From Cherax quadricarinatus (taxonomy: Eukaryota; Arthropoda; Malacostraca; Decapoda; Parastacidae), in assembly GCF_038502225.1 (NCBI RefSeq), contig NC_091323.1:25627737-25691736 (forward strand): DNA of 64,000 nt, given 5' to 3'. The position numbers were made by a program, and so were the translations under genes. Position 1 is the stretch's first letter; every line of letters begins with the position of its first letter. Below are positions 1-13,124 of the stretch, one piece after another. The notes under the pieces were generated by a model. The model was given only the letters and a program-made list of their open reading frames with translations, did not search any database and had not been told where the DNA came from.

Positions 1-130
1 TCTCCTTATTCTCCTGGGTCCTTTGCCTTCTATACTTCTTCCATTCCCTAGCACACTTGGTTTTTGCCTCCCTGCACCTTTGGGTGAACCATGGGCTCAT
101 CCTGGCTTTTTCATTATTCCTGTTACCCTG
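1..130 (-). mobile_element. LINE ORF2 fragment (region between endonuclease and RT)
   Basis: Read on the minus strand, this edge fragment encodes a basic stretch with the words ARMSPWFTQRCREAKTKC and WKKYRRQ. That W-F-basic pattern is typical of the linker between the APE endonuclease and the reverse transcriptase of CR1/Jockey-type LINEs. The element continues beyond the left edge of the window, so neither terminus nor integrity can be judged. It is a different family from the two large LINE copies further right. Confidence 0.55.
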
Positions 131-489
131 TGTGTGTGTGTGTCCGTGTAAACGAAACCTATCTCTATATTCTAAATCTCCTAAATACATTAGACGTAGT
201 AAGGTTTCTTCTTAAATGCGGCAAACTGTCCTGACATCTCTTCAAATAAACCGGATATAGTCAAAAACCTTCAAAAAACCCAGATATGCTATGGCCAGGC
301 TTTTGCACATGATCAAACCTCTGTTAAGTACGTTATACACGGCCAGGTGTCACCTAATACATCACACATTCCCTGGCTTCTTACTGAATAAAACACATGT
401 CGTAGATTCGAGCAGTGATAATCGCCTTATAAATTAAATGCGTGTTCGTTCCAATATTCTTACAATAATCAAAACCTTGAAGACTTAGA
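131..489. other. No recognised feature
   Basis: AT-rich sequence with a short (GT)n run near 131-143. I see no splice-bordered open frame, RNA gene or repeat unit. Confidence 0.5.
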
Positions 490-514
490 GCAAGTTACAA
501 AAACAAACACAACA

Positions 515-620
515 AGTTGAAGAAGAAGAAGAAGGAGAAGAAGACGAAATAGAAGAAGCAGAAGAAGAAGCAGAAGTAGAACAAGAAAAGAAGAAGAAAA
601 CAAGAAAAAAGAAAAAGAAG
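515..620. repeat. (GAA)n-rich purine tract
   Basis: Imperfect trinucleotide repeat of GAA/GAG with scattered interruptions. The Phe/Leu-rich frame on the opposite strand is simply the complement of this repeat. Confidence 0.8.
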
Positions 621-739
621 ACTAGCGATGGATGCTGCCAAGTCTTGTAAAGAACGTCTTGTCACAAAAGAAGCCTGGCATCTCAACAGACGTGGGTGGG
701 TAGTTGCTACTAGGGTGCTGCATCATTTTCTTGCTACCA

Positions 740-1075
740 ACCACTGTTGTTGACTTGTACCTTCCCCTCCTGCCACGGCCCTCCCATTACCCAAGTCTCT
801 CCCATTTACCACGCCCCTCCTATTACCCACACCACCTCATGTTACCCACACTTCAATCATTAGTAGCTCTTTCTGTTAACTACAATATCCCAGCTAGTTA
901 CTCTCTTAATATTAAGTAAATCACTCCTTTTAGTCACGTCCCTACTGTTAGCCACACCCCTTTTGTCAGCCACACTTTCTGTTAACCATAATCCTCCTGC
1001 TATTCACGCTGTTCATGTTAGATACGCCCCTCCTGTTAGCCACGCCCCTCCTGTTAGCCACGCCCCTCAACTTGG
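740..1075. repeat. Degenerate ~18-bp minisatellite (GCCACGCCCCTCCTGTTA-like)
   Basis: The word cccctcctgttagccac recurs with substitutions; the three units near 1026-1070 are the cleanest. Units towards the left are diverged, which suggests an old array. Confidence 0.6.
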
Positions 1076-1261
1076 CTGCATTGCGTTTCATTCCCTGTTG
1101 TATTTACTCAGCGGTATTTATTTTTTCCTTGTCATGTCAGTGCTTGATGATAAAGTCCTCGCGAACACGCTATATACCAATAAACATGAAAAATACAACA
1201 ATTTTTTTTCTTCTTCATACTCCTCACGTGTGGCCCTGAGAGTTGACACTCCTGCTTGTGC

Positions 1262-1445
1262 AACTACGAGATGCTTCGTAGCGCTGTGGTAGCGCCTTCA
1301 CCTCACAACTCAAGGACCCGGGTTCGATCCTGAGGCGAGCGGAGAAATAGGCAAACAGGAAAATAGGTAAACAGGTGTTAGTCAGCTGTTGTGGGTCTAA
1401 ACCCGAGGGGTTGGTCGTATACTTTAGTGAACTAAGGCTAAGTTT
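1262..1445 (+). mobile_element. tRNA-derived SINE
   Basis: A tRNA-like head (A-box-like gctgtggtagcgcc, B-box gggttcgatcctg near 1318-1331) is followed by a body that contains ttagtcagctgttgtgggtc. The same arrangement recurs at 23433-23735, where the body word is ttagtcgactggtgtgggtc. The head cannot fold as a functional tRNA because the acceptor ends do not pair, so I call a SINE rather than a tRNA gene. The tail is degraded and the 3' boundary approximate. Confidence 0.65.
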
Positions 1446-2640
1446 TAACATGAGATAAGGATGTAAACTAGTAAGCTTGTAAAATCACTTATGTAAAAAA
1501 TGGTATTATTTTGGCAACACACGTTCAGGGTATAGACATGCACAAGTGTGTATCTCAGTGTATACACACTGAAAGTTTACTTAATTCACTATTTTAAGTT
1601 TTAAAATATTCTTGATATTACCGTACATATGAATTACGACCTTAATAACCCGTGTGCAGCCAAAAGCCCTTAAACCTAACAAACACACATTTTAACACGA
1701 GTCAACGCGTCACTGAGTCAGATGACTTGCAGCCTCACCTGGCCACAGGTGATAGATGAAGACGTCTTGGTGACAGAATTACTCAGGCCTGAGCACTGCC
1801 TTCAAGGACCAAGTGTAACGATGAAAGATGGGGTGTTAAACCTTCCTGACCAGATTAATGTCTGGGGAATCCAACTTGGGAAAAGGATGATACCCATCTA
1901 GTTCGGAGCTCTAACCAGGCAATAGGGATGATGATCAAGCAATACCAACCTAGCGAAAGGGATGGGTTCCTGACCAGGCAATGTCAGGGAATTAAGATAT
2001 AACATCCAAAACAAGAGACTATTAGGGCTACGTTTCGCTCAGGAAAGAGATTTATTAAGTCATGACTTGATAAAACTCAACCACATGACCACAGCTATGG
2101 GTATAAACCCACAGATGTGGTCATGATGTCTCCATCTATGCAGTGCTACTCTAGCCAGTAGCTCTAGTCAGACAGTGGAAATCATGATCAGATCATTGCA
2201 ACCTTGCTGGCGACTCCATCTATGAGTTGGAATCTTGTTATATTAATGCCGTTGCTTTTACCTTCAGTACGTAGTCCAGTCCAATCATTCCATCGGGAAT
2301 TACATATATCATGACGATCGAGCCTTATATTTGCCCAGTGGGAATTTTCACGGTACTCACGCGCTGTCTGCGTCACTGATCAATGTTGCTGGTGTTATTG
2401 AACACTGACACGTTGTCCCAATGCCTCGAAATCCGTTGGAATGCCAAGATTAATTTGCCAATACTATGCTATGAAGGTTACAACTGAATTATACAAAAGT
2501 GGAAGGTTGGAATTTCGCACAAATACTAGTTCGACCAGCAATATGATTTGTGATATTTTTAAAAATTAAAGCAGCCCATGAAAAATTACAGCAGTGTTGA
2601 ATACAGTTGTAGTAATGCTTAATTCAGCAGTATCAGCTGA
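1446..2640. other. No recognised gene; one hairpin
   Basis: Mostly unique-looking sequence. An inverted repeat at 2084-2125 (catgaccaca ... tgtggtcatg, with an inner tggg/ccca pair) could form a hairpin. No exon-like segment or known repeat was seen. Confidence 0.45.
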
Positions 2641-2649
2641 AAAATGCAA

Positions 2650-2651
2650 GA

Positions 2652-2682
<31 letters not shown>

Positions 2683-2715
2683 AGACTAACAGGAACAGCA
2701 GTAGCAGCGTCAGCA
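2650..2715. repeat. (AGC)n/(AGT)n trinucleotide repeat
   Basis: About eight uninterrupted AGC units near 2652-2674, followed by degenerate AGT/AGC triplets. Confidence 0.85.
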
Positions 2716-2719
2716 GCAC

Positions 2720-3460
2720 TCCAGTACAATAAAAGGAAGGAACACGCCAGGATTACGATAATATAAAGGTGTGTATCAATGTTGTTATATTGTCATGTTA
2801 TAAGTGTTGTGAAGTTTGAGGCAGTGTCTAGTCTTACATACTCGTACATAACTTGGCACTAATACTAGCGAGGTCAGTGCAACATACTCTGCTAACGAGC
2901 CTCCACTCTTACCCTGGATAATTCATCAAGAGGAGCGGCTCCATGATGGTGAATGGGTCTTCATTAAAAGACTTAGCGTTACCCTTCCCACCCTCAGATA
3001 AGACCTGATTACCTCCCATTCTCCAAGACTCTACCAACTGGTAAAGTTATAACACCACATTGCACATCAATGGTAACGTCTCCTTTACAACATACGTGGC
3101 GCAGTTCTGGTCCCCATAATATAAAAGGGAAATAAATACGGTGAAGCACATACACACAAAGAAATGACCAATTCAATCCCATTTCCCAGAAATCTTTCCT
3201 ACGAAGATATGTTTAATGTAACTAATGTAACTAACATTCCTTAGATAGTTGTAGTGTTAGGAGGATACAATAGAAGAGTGGAAATTGAAACCTTGGAATA
3301 AATTTAAAGAATATAATGAAAAGTTAGAATTCTCACTAAGATAGGATAAAGACATACTGGTTATGGCAAAAGAATTGTAGATGAATGGAACAAACTTCTA
3401 GGTAACAAGACTGAGGTTAGTACTCTGTTGCAGCTGTAGCAGCACGAACAGCAAAAGTAG
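2720..3460. other. No recognised feature
   Basis: Unique-looking AT-rich sequence. I find no supported gene or repeat. Confidence 0.4.
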
Positions 3461-3467
3461 TAGTTAT

Positions 3468-3900
3468 AGTGGGGGTGGTGGCAGTGACAGGCACGACAGT
3501 GATGGCAGTGACAGGAGCGAGAGTGATGGCAGTGACAGGGACGAGTTGTGGCAGTGACAAGAACGACAGTGATGGCAGTGACACGGTCGACAGTGGTGGC
3601 AGTGATAGGGACGACAGTGATAGGCGCGACAGTGGTGGCAGTGACAGGGACGAGTTGTGGCAGTGACAAGAACGACAGTGATGGCAGTGACAGGGACGAC
3701 ACTGGTGGCAGTGACAGGGACGACAGTGGTGGCAGCGACAGGGACGAGAGTGATGGCAGTGACAGGGACGAGAGTGGTGGCAGTGACAGGGACGACACTG
3801 ATGGCAGTGACAGGGACGACAGTGATAGGGAAGACACTGGTGGCAGTGACGACACTGGTGGCAGTGACAAGGACGACAGTGGTGGCAGTGACAGGCAATG
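3468..3900. repeat. 24-bp purine-rich minisatellite
   Basis: Units are built from ggcagtgacagggacgacag plus agtgat/agtggt, roughly 18 copies with point variants. Because 24 is a multiple of three, one + strand frame stays open and spells an acidic S-D-G-S-D-R-D-D repeat. There are no splice signals or flanking coding sequence, so the frame is a by-product of the array. Confidence 0.9.
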
Positions 3901-3984
3901 CTTCCTTACTTTGGTAAAAATACTTACGATCAAAGTCTAAGTGTGCAGTAAGCAGCGTGTCTGGTTACCTGTGAATATACGTTA

Positions 3985-4870
3985 GGCGGCAGTGACATCA
4001 TAATACCAGTGACAGCATGGTACAAGGCGGTATAATATAAACAGTGACGTCATAATACCAGTGACAGCATGGTACAAAGCGGTATAATATAAACAGTGAC
4101 GTCATAATACCAGTGACAGCATGGTACAAGGCGGTATAATATAAACAGTGACGTCATAATACCAGTGACAGCATGGTACAAGGTAGTATAATATAAACAG
4201 TGACATCATAATACCAGTGACAGCATGGTACAAGGTAGTATAATATAAACAGTGACATCATAATACCAGTGACAGCAAGGTACAAGGCGGTATAATATAA
4301 ACAACAGTGACAGCAAGGTACAAGGCGGTATAATATAAACAACAGTGACAGCAAGGTCCAAGGCGGTATAATATAAACAACAGTGACAGCATGGTACAAG
4401 GTAGTATAATATAAACAGTGACAGCATGGTACAAGGTAGTATAATATAAACAGTGACAGCATGGTACAAGGGGGTAAAATATCAACAACAGTGACAGCAT
4501 GGTACAAGGCAGTATAATATCAACAAGTGACAGCATGGTACAAGGCAGTATAATAACAACAGTGACAGCATGGTACAAGGCAGTATAATATCAACAACAG
4601 TGACAGCATGGTACAAGGCAGTATAATATCAACAACAGTGACAGCATGGTACAAGGCGGTAATATCAACAACAGTGACAGCATGGTACAAGGCAGTATAA
4701 TATCAACAACAGTGACAGCATGGTACAAGGCAGTATAATATCAACAACAGTGACAGCATGGTACAAGGCAGTATATCAACAACAGTGACAGCATGGTACA
4801 AGGCAGTATAATATCAACAACAGTGACAGCATGGTACAAGGCAGTATAATATCAACAACAGTGACAGCAT
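3985..4870. repeat. Minisatellite that changes unit length from 52 to ~38 bp
   Basis: Every unit contains gtgacagcatggtacaagg. Up to ~4290 the units are 52 bp and carry an extra segment with gtcataataccagtgac; from ~4300 onwards that segment is lost and units are ~36-38 bp, ending in tataatatcaaca. About 20 or more units in total. Confidence 0.9.
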
Positions 4871-5074
4871 GCATTATTTATGAGGACTGCTGCAGCATTT
4901 CTTCATAAAATCTGGAGATACACGAGGTAATTTATGTCCGTAACGAAAGTGTAATAACTAAAGTGTACTAACTAGAGTGTACTAACACAGCGCTACACGA
5001 ACACTCGTCTGGAGAACATGTGGACACTTTCAAGGAGGGGCGGGGGATGACTCTTGATGCTGGTGAAGATTTCT

Positions 5075-5250
5075 TGGTCCAAGGAACTGGAGCTACGTTT
5101 TTCTTCCATGGATCAAACTAGGCGCTTTATATTCCCTATGGTCTTAGAGCTTCCTAGTGAATATAATACGAATAATAATAATAAATAAATAAATAATATT
5201 AATAAATAATACTAATACTAATTAAAAATAAATAATAATAATGATAATAA
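5075..5250 (-). repeat. Interspersed repeat D remnant with (AAT)n tail
   Basis: Contains tggtccaaggaactggagct and catggatcaaac, the reverse of a short repeat whose + strand core is ggtttgatccaagg (seen at 24.6, 36.5, 38.3 and 43.1 kb), followed by an imperfect AAT/AAAT tract at 5168-5250. The (ATT)n/(AAT)n association recurs at 24.5 and 38.2 kb, so the simple repeat is probably this family's tail. Confidence 0.5.
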
Positions 5251-5346
5251 TAACCGAGAGATATGTGGAGCAGCAGCTGCGAGGCACTAAGCTAAGTAAT
5301 CTAAATATTTACAAAGTTGGATCAAATAAACTGTTATTTTTAATGC

Positions 5347-5562
5347 TGTTAGGTAAGACACATATGCAACAGTTAGACAACTTTATTCCGAGGGACTGAC
5401 AACCTCAAATTCTACGACTACAAGGGTGATGGACTGATTACATCGTCTTCACATCTCTACTGTTCCTGCCTATTTTCTGTATTCGACTGAAGAAGCCTAC
5501 TGTGTAGGCGAAACGTTTCGGAATAAAGTTGTCTAACTGTTGCATATGTGTCTTACCTAACA
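5347..5562 (+). mobile_element. Foldback element with 45-bp perfect terminal inverted repeats
   Basis: Left arm 5347-5391 and right arm 5518-5562 are exact reverse complements (they contain aggtaagacacatatgcaac and its reverse). The ~126-bp interior carries a candidate hammerhead ribozyme whose 3' product would begin at the right arm. The layout resembles terminal repeats of Penelope-like elements or retrozyme-type short elements, both known to carry hammerheads. A related imperfect copy lies at 39355-39475. There is no coding capacity. Confidence 0.75.
5481..5524 (+). ncRNA. Candidate type I hammerhead ribozyme
   Basis: Core CTGAAGA (5487-5493) fits the CUGANGA consensus. It is followed by one extra A, a six-pair stem II with triloop (gcctac-tgt-gtaggc, 5495-5509), then GAA (5510-5512). 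Stem III is the minimal two-pair ACGU, and the cleavage triplet would be GTT at 5517. Stem I pairs attcga (5481-5486) with tcggaat (5518-5524), leaving one bulged G. An extra A after A9 is known in some natural hammerheads. The GUU triplet is weaker than GUC, so activity may be low. Short stem III forms are known from Penelope-like elements. Confidence 0.55.
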
Positions 5563-5599
5563 ACCTGTCGGTATTGTATACCATTTTGATGTTCATTTT

Positions 5600-5810
5600 T
5601 AATGCTGCAGCGGCAACAACAACAACTGCTGCAACAACAGCAGCAACGCCACCATCTACTGTAATAGCGACACCACCTGCTGCAATAACTTCTAAATAGC
5701 GGCACCACCTGCTACGACAACTGCAGCACCATCTTTTACAACAAAGGTAGCAACGCCATAACCTGGAGCAACAATAACAACACCTGCAACAACAACAACA
5801 ACAATACTAA
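5600..5810. repeat. Degenerate CAA/CAC trinucleotide-rich tract
   Basis: Runs of acaacaaca and gcaacaac, interrupted by ccaccatct-type words. This is an old, diverged simple repeat. Confidence 0.6.
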
Positions 5811-5872
5811 CAGTTGAAGGCTAATGATATGCATCAGCGTCAAAACTTTCTTGTATAAACAGTCTTTTGCTC

Positions 5873-6271
5873 AACATCCTATGAACGCTTCCATAATATC
5901 GTATGAACGCTTCCATAATATCCTATGAACGCTTCCATAATATCCTATGAACGCTTCCATAATATCCTATGAACGCTTCCATAATATCCTATGAACGCTT
6001 CCATAATATCCTATGAACGCTTCCATAATATCCTATGAACGCTTCCATAATATCCTATGAACGCTTCCATAATATCCTATGAACGCTTCCATAATATCCT
6101 ATGAACGCTTCCATAATATCCTATGAACGCTTCCATAATATCGTATGAATTCTTCCATAATATCCTATGAACGCTTCCATAATATCCTATGAACGCTTCC
6201 AAAATATCCTATGAACGCTTCCATAATATCCTATGAACGCTTCCATAATATCCTATGAACGCTTCCATAAT
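5873..6271. repeat. 22-bp tandem array (~18 copies)
   Basis: Unit contains tcctatgaacgcttccataa. Copies are nearly identical, with rare changes (tcgtatgaattcttcc near 6143). It ends ~45 bp before the unrelated 31-bp array begins. No coding interpretation is warranted. Confidence 0.95.
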
Positions 6272-6317
6272 ATGGAAGGAACACACTTTAACCAGGAGCC
6301 AAAATATTGCAGCTTTT

Positions 6318-7932
6318 ATTCTCGTTTACCACACCTTGGAACAAGCATATTCTCGTTTACCAAACCTTGGAACAAGCATATTCTCATTTACCACACCTTG
6401 GAACAAGCATATTCTCGTTTACCACACCTTGGAACAAGCATATTCTCGTTTACCAAACCTTGGAACAAGCATATTCTCGTTTACCAAACCTTGGAACAAG
6501 CATATTCTCGTTTACCAAACCTTGGAACAAGCATATTCTCGTTTACCACACCTTGGAACAAGCATATTCTCGTTTACCACACCTTGGAACAAGCATATTC
6601 TCGTTTACCAAACCTTGGAACAAGCATATTCTCGTTTACCAAACCTTGGAACAAGCATATTCTCGTTTACCACACCTTGGAACAAGCATATTCTCGTTTA
6701 CCACACCTTGGAACAAGCATATTCTCGTTTACCACACCTTGGAACAAGCATATTCTCGTTTACCAAACCTTGGAACAAGCATATTCTCGTTTACCAAACC
6801 TTGGAACAAGCATATTCTCGTTTACCACACCTTGGAACAAGCATATTCTCGTTTACCACACCTTGGAACAAGCATATTCTCGTTTACCACACCTTGGAAC
6901 AAGCATATTCTCGTTTACCAAACCTTGGAACAAGCATATTCTCGTTTACCAAACCTTGGAACAAGCATATTCTCGTTTACCAAACCTTGGAACAAGCATA
7001 TTCTCGTTTACCAAACCTTGGAACAAGCATATTCTCGTTTACCACACCTTGGAACAAGCATATTCTCGTTTACCAAACCTTGGAACAAGCATATTCTCGT
7101 TTACCAAACCTTGGAACAAGCATATTCTCGTTTACCAAACCTTGGAACAAGCATATTCTCGTTTACCACACCTTGGAACAAGCATATTCTCGTTTACCAA
7201 ACCTTGGAACAAGCATATTCTCGTTTACCAAACCTTGGAACAAGCATATTCTCGTTTACCAAACCTTGGAACAAGCATATTCTCGTTTACCAAACCTTGG
7301 AACAAGCATATTCTCGTTTACCACACCTTGGAACAAGCATATTCTCATTTACCACACCTTGGAACAAGCATATTCTCGTTTACCAAACCTTGGAACAAGC
7401 ATATTCTCGTTTACCACACCTTGGAACAAGCATATTCTCGTTTACCACACCTTGGAACAAGCATATTCTCGTTTACCACACCTTGGAACAAGCATATTCT
7501 CGTTTACCACACCTTGGAACAAGCATATTCTCGTTTACCACACCTTGGAACAAGCATATTCTCGTTTACCACACCTTGGAACAAGCATATTCTCGTTTAC
7601 CACACCTTGGAACAAGCATATTCTCGTTTACCACACCTTGGAACAAGCATATTCTCGTTTACCACACCTTGGAACAAGCATATTCTCGTTTACCACACCT
7701 TGGAACAAGCATATTCTCGTTTACCAAACCTTGGAACAAGCATATTCTCGTTTACCACACCTTGGAACAAGCATATTCTCGTTTACCACACCTTGGAACA
7801 AGCATATTCTCGTTTACCAAACCTTGGAACAAGCATATTCTCGTTTACCACACCTTGGAACAAGCATATTCTCGTTTACCAAACCTTGGAACAAGCATAT
7901 TCTCGTTTACCAAACCTTGGAACAAGCATATT
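6318..7932. repeat. 31-bp tandem array (~52 copies)
   Basis: Unit contains ccttggaacaagcatattct followed by cgtttacca. The main variable site is C/A (cacacc versus caaacc), scattered in runs, plus two tctcattt variants near 6385 and 7345. The unit has no stop in any + frame and 31 is not a multiple of three, so all three frames stay open for over 1.6 kb and yield the same cyclic 31-residue peptide in different phases. That is arithmetic, not selection. Confidence 0.95.
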
Positions 7933-7934
7933 GA

Positions 7935-9315
<1,381 letters not shown>

Positions 9316-9499
9316 TACCCCATCTAGAACTGTACTGGGGAATCTCATCCTCAGAGAAGAGAATAAACGTACTTCAGGGAAAACTCAAGGATCTCCCCGG
9401 AGCTTTTTGAATATTTTCTTCTCCTATCACCCCCTATATTCTATATTCTATGTGAACCTTATTAAGAGACAGAATACATTGACAGGAAACACAAACATG

Positions 9500-10470
9500 A
9501 ATACACTGGTACAATATATCAAAGATTATGAATTTCCTCCAAAGCCGGACGAGAGCCCAGTATGCAGCATGCATTTCCCCTCTGAATGGCCACGCTGAGG
9601 AAATGGAACATGAAAGTGGCTGTCCTTGGGTCCCTGGTGGTGTCGATGAGTCTGGAACCCAGTTCTTTAAGGAAACGTGTGGCATGTTTTCCCCATGATC
9701 CCAAGGTCTCTGATCCCACTGGGACAAATTGATACTGTTTTATGTCCCTGTACTTACCGATCTTGTACTCCTCCCTGTGATCAGCAGCTCCTCTCTGTCG
9801 CCCGACACTGTGATGGATGTAGGTGTCAGCCAGCGTCGACACACAGGTATAGTCCCATGCTAAGAGATTGCCATTCTTCCAAGGATAGATGGTGATCCCA
9901 TCTGGGCGGTTGCCTGGGTTCTGGGTATTGTTGGCTGCTACTGATCGTGGCTCTCTCGCGGCTGGCCATTCAGCTGTAGCAAGGCTTCTCTTTATGATGT
10001 CGTTGACTTCACTGTCTCTTCCGTGTCTTCATTGTATATTCCGTATGAATTGGGGCAGCAAAGCGGAAAACCACTGCAATACGGAGGGTCTTAGGGTTGA
10101 GGCGTGTTCCCACTGCCGAAATAGGAACTGTTTCGAGGAAGTCCCCAAAGTGATGTGCACTCACAGCTTGCAGACGGGCAGTCTCCTTGTCTGAATTACA
10201 ACACTAAGCATGTTGGCAAGAACCTTTTCCGCGACGGGGCCCTCCAAACTTGACTTTTTGTAGGCCATTGCTACACTAGGTCCTGGTGCTGGAGCAGCAA
10301 GAGTCTCCCATTCGGTGATGGCACTGGCGTAGCTAAGGTCCTGTATTCTTGCCGAGTCGCTGAGGTTGTTCGGAAGAATTTGTTTTATTAAGTCGCTGGA
10401 TGCTACGAAAGAGGATAGGAAAGCTGGTAGGGCAAACTGGGAGGATTTGCGTACTCCCAGCCCACCAAAC
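9500..10470 (-). mobile_element. Retroelement C-terminal fragment with restriction-like endonuclease signature
   Basis: The minus strand encodes, in order, PVAEKVLANML (near 10210), LQAVSAHHFGDFLETV (near 10150), LNPKTLRIAVVFRFAAPI (near 10060), NRPDGITIYPWKNG with WDYTC (near 9900), FVPVGSETLGSWGK (near 9690) and LSVAIQRGNACCILGSRP, ending in a stop at 9519-9521. This order matches the region downstream of the RT in retroelements widespread in invertebrates. RPDG...WDYTC resembles a PD-(D/E)XK restriction-like endonuclease. Reading frames are broken between ~10030 and 9960. No RT motifs remain: its 5' side stops where the TIR element at 10473 begins. Confidence 0.6.
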
Positions 10471-10472
10471 CA

Positions 10473-11365
<893 letters not shown>

Positions 11366-11466
11366 ATATTGCTGGTTTCTTTTTCTGTCTCATAAACACG
11401 CTAGATAACAGGGATATCTTGCTACTCCTACTAACACTTTGGTCACACTTCACAGACACGCGCACA

Positions 11467-11469
<3 letters not shown>

Positions 11470-11554
<85 letters not shown>
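11470..11554. repeat. (TA)n inside the LINE 5' leader
   Basis: The other copy has only tatgtatatataa at the matching place (60221-60233), so this tract expanded after insertion or in this lineage. Confidence 0.9.
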
Positions 11555-11558
<4 letters not shown>

Positions 11559-11758
11559 CATCTAGGTTTTTCTCCTTTTTCTAAATAGCTCTTGTTCTTC
11601 TTTATTTCTTCTATTGTCCATGGGGAAGTGGAAAAGAATCTTTCCTCCGTAAGCCATGCCTGTCGTATGAGGCAACTAAAATGCCGGGAGCAATGGGCTA
11701 GTAACCCCTTCTCCTGTAGACATTTACTAAAAAAGAGAAGAAGAAAAACTTTATAAAA

Positions 11759-13124
11759 CTGGGATGCTTGAATGTGCGTTGATGTAGTGCGGATGACAAG
11801 AAACAGATGATTGCTGATGTTATGAATGAAAAGAAGTTGGATGTCCTGGCCCTAAGCGAAACAAAGCGGAAGGGTGTAGGAGAGTTTCAGTGGGGGGAAA
11901 TAAATGGGATTAAATCTGGAGTATCTGAGAGAGTTAGAGCAAAGGAAGGGGTAGCAGTAATGTTAAATGATCAGTTATGGAAGGAGAAAAGAGAATATGA
12001 AATGTGTAAATTCAAGAATTATATGGATTAAAGTAAAGGTTGGATGCGAGAAGTGGGTCATAATAAGCGTGTATGCACCTGGAGAAGAGAGGAATGCAGA
12101 GGAGAGAGAGAGATTTTGGGAGATGTTAAGTGAATGTATAGGAGCCTTTGAACCAAGTGAGATAGTAATTGTGGTAGGGGACCTGAATGCTAAAGTAGGA
12201 GAAACTTTTAGAGAGGGTGTGGTAGGTAAGTTTGGGGTGCCAGGTGTAAATGATAATGGGAGCCCTTTGATTGAACTTTGTATAGAAAGGGGTTTAGTTA
12301 TAGGTAATACATATTTTAAGAAAAAGAGGATAAATAAGTATACAAGATATGATGTAGGGCGAAATGACAGTAGTTTGTTGGATTATGTATTGGTAGATAA
12401 AAGACTGTTGAGTAGACTTCAGGATGTACATGTTTATAGAGGGGCCACAGATATATCAGATCACTTTCTAGTTGTAGCTACACTGAGAGTAAAAGGTAGA
12501 TGGGATACAAGGAGAATAGAAGCATCAGGGAAGAGAGAGGTGAAGGTTTATAAACTAAAAGAGGAGGCAGTTAGGGTAAGATATAAACAGCTATTGGAGG
12601 ATAGATGGGCTAATGAGAGCATAGGCAATGGGGTCGAAGAGGTATGGGGTAGGTTTAAAAATGTAGTGTTAGAGTGTTCAGCAGAAGTTTGTGGTTACAG
12701 GAAAGTGGGTGCAGGAGGGAAGAGGAGCGATTGGTGGAATGATGATGTAAAGAGAGTAGTAAGGGAGAAAAAGTTAGCATATGAGAAGTTTTTACAAAGT
12801 AGAAGTGATGCAAGGAGGGAAGAGTATATGGAGAAAAAGAGAGAGGTTAAGAGAGTGGTGAAGCAATGTAAAAAGAGAGCAAATGAGAGAGTGGGTGAGA
12901 TGTTATCAACAAATTTTGTTGAAAATAAGAAAAAGTTTTGGAGTGAGATTAACAAGTTAAGAAAGCCTAGAGAACAAATGGATTTGTCAGTTAAAAATAG
13001 GAGAGGAGAGTTATTAAATGGAGAGTTAGAGGTATTGGGAAGATGGAGGGAATATTTTGAGGAATTGTTAAATGTTGATGAAGATAGGGAAGCTGTGATT
13101 ACGTGTATGGGCAAGGAGGAATAA
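11759..13124 (+). pseudogene. LINE apurinic/apyrimidinic-type endonuclease domain
   Basis: This is the target-nicking endonuclease part of the single LINE polyprotein. The N-terminal LNVR motif (11768-11779) is followed by an in-frame TGA where copy 2 has a Gly codon. The start of the protein is therefore uncertain; the first Met after the stop is at 11807. The frame shifts near 12000, where copy 1 has three A and copy 2 two. Downstream, GDLNAKVGE (12178-12204) and SDHFLVVATL (12459-12488) are the conserved GD(F/L)N and SDH motifs of the exonuclease-endonuclease-phosphatase fold. A Lys/Arg-rich linker follows (12750-12960). A one-base deletion near 13109 moves the RT into another frame. Confidence 0.85.

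Noticed and set aside
3548..3940. Ser/Asp/Gly-rich open frame resembling an acidic low-complexity protein
   Set aside because: The frame equals the 24-bp minisatellite and stops where the array stops.
5873..7932. CRISPR-like regular repeats
   Set aside because: The 22-bp and 31-bp units are contiguous with no unique spacers, and there are no cas genes; the sequence is eukaryotic.
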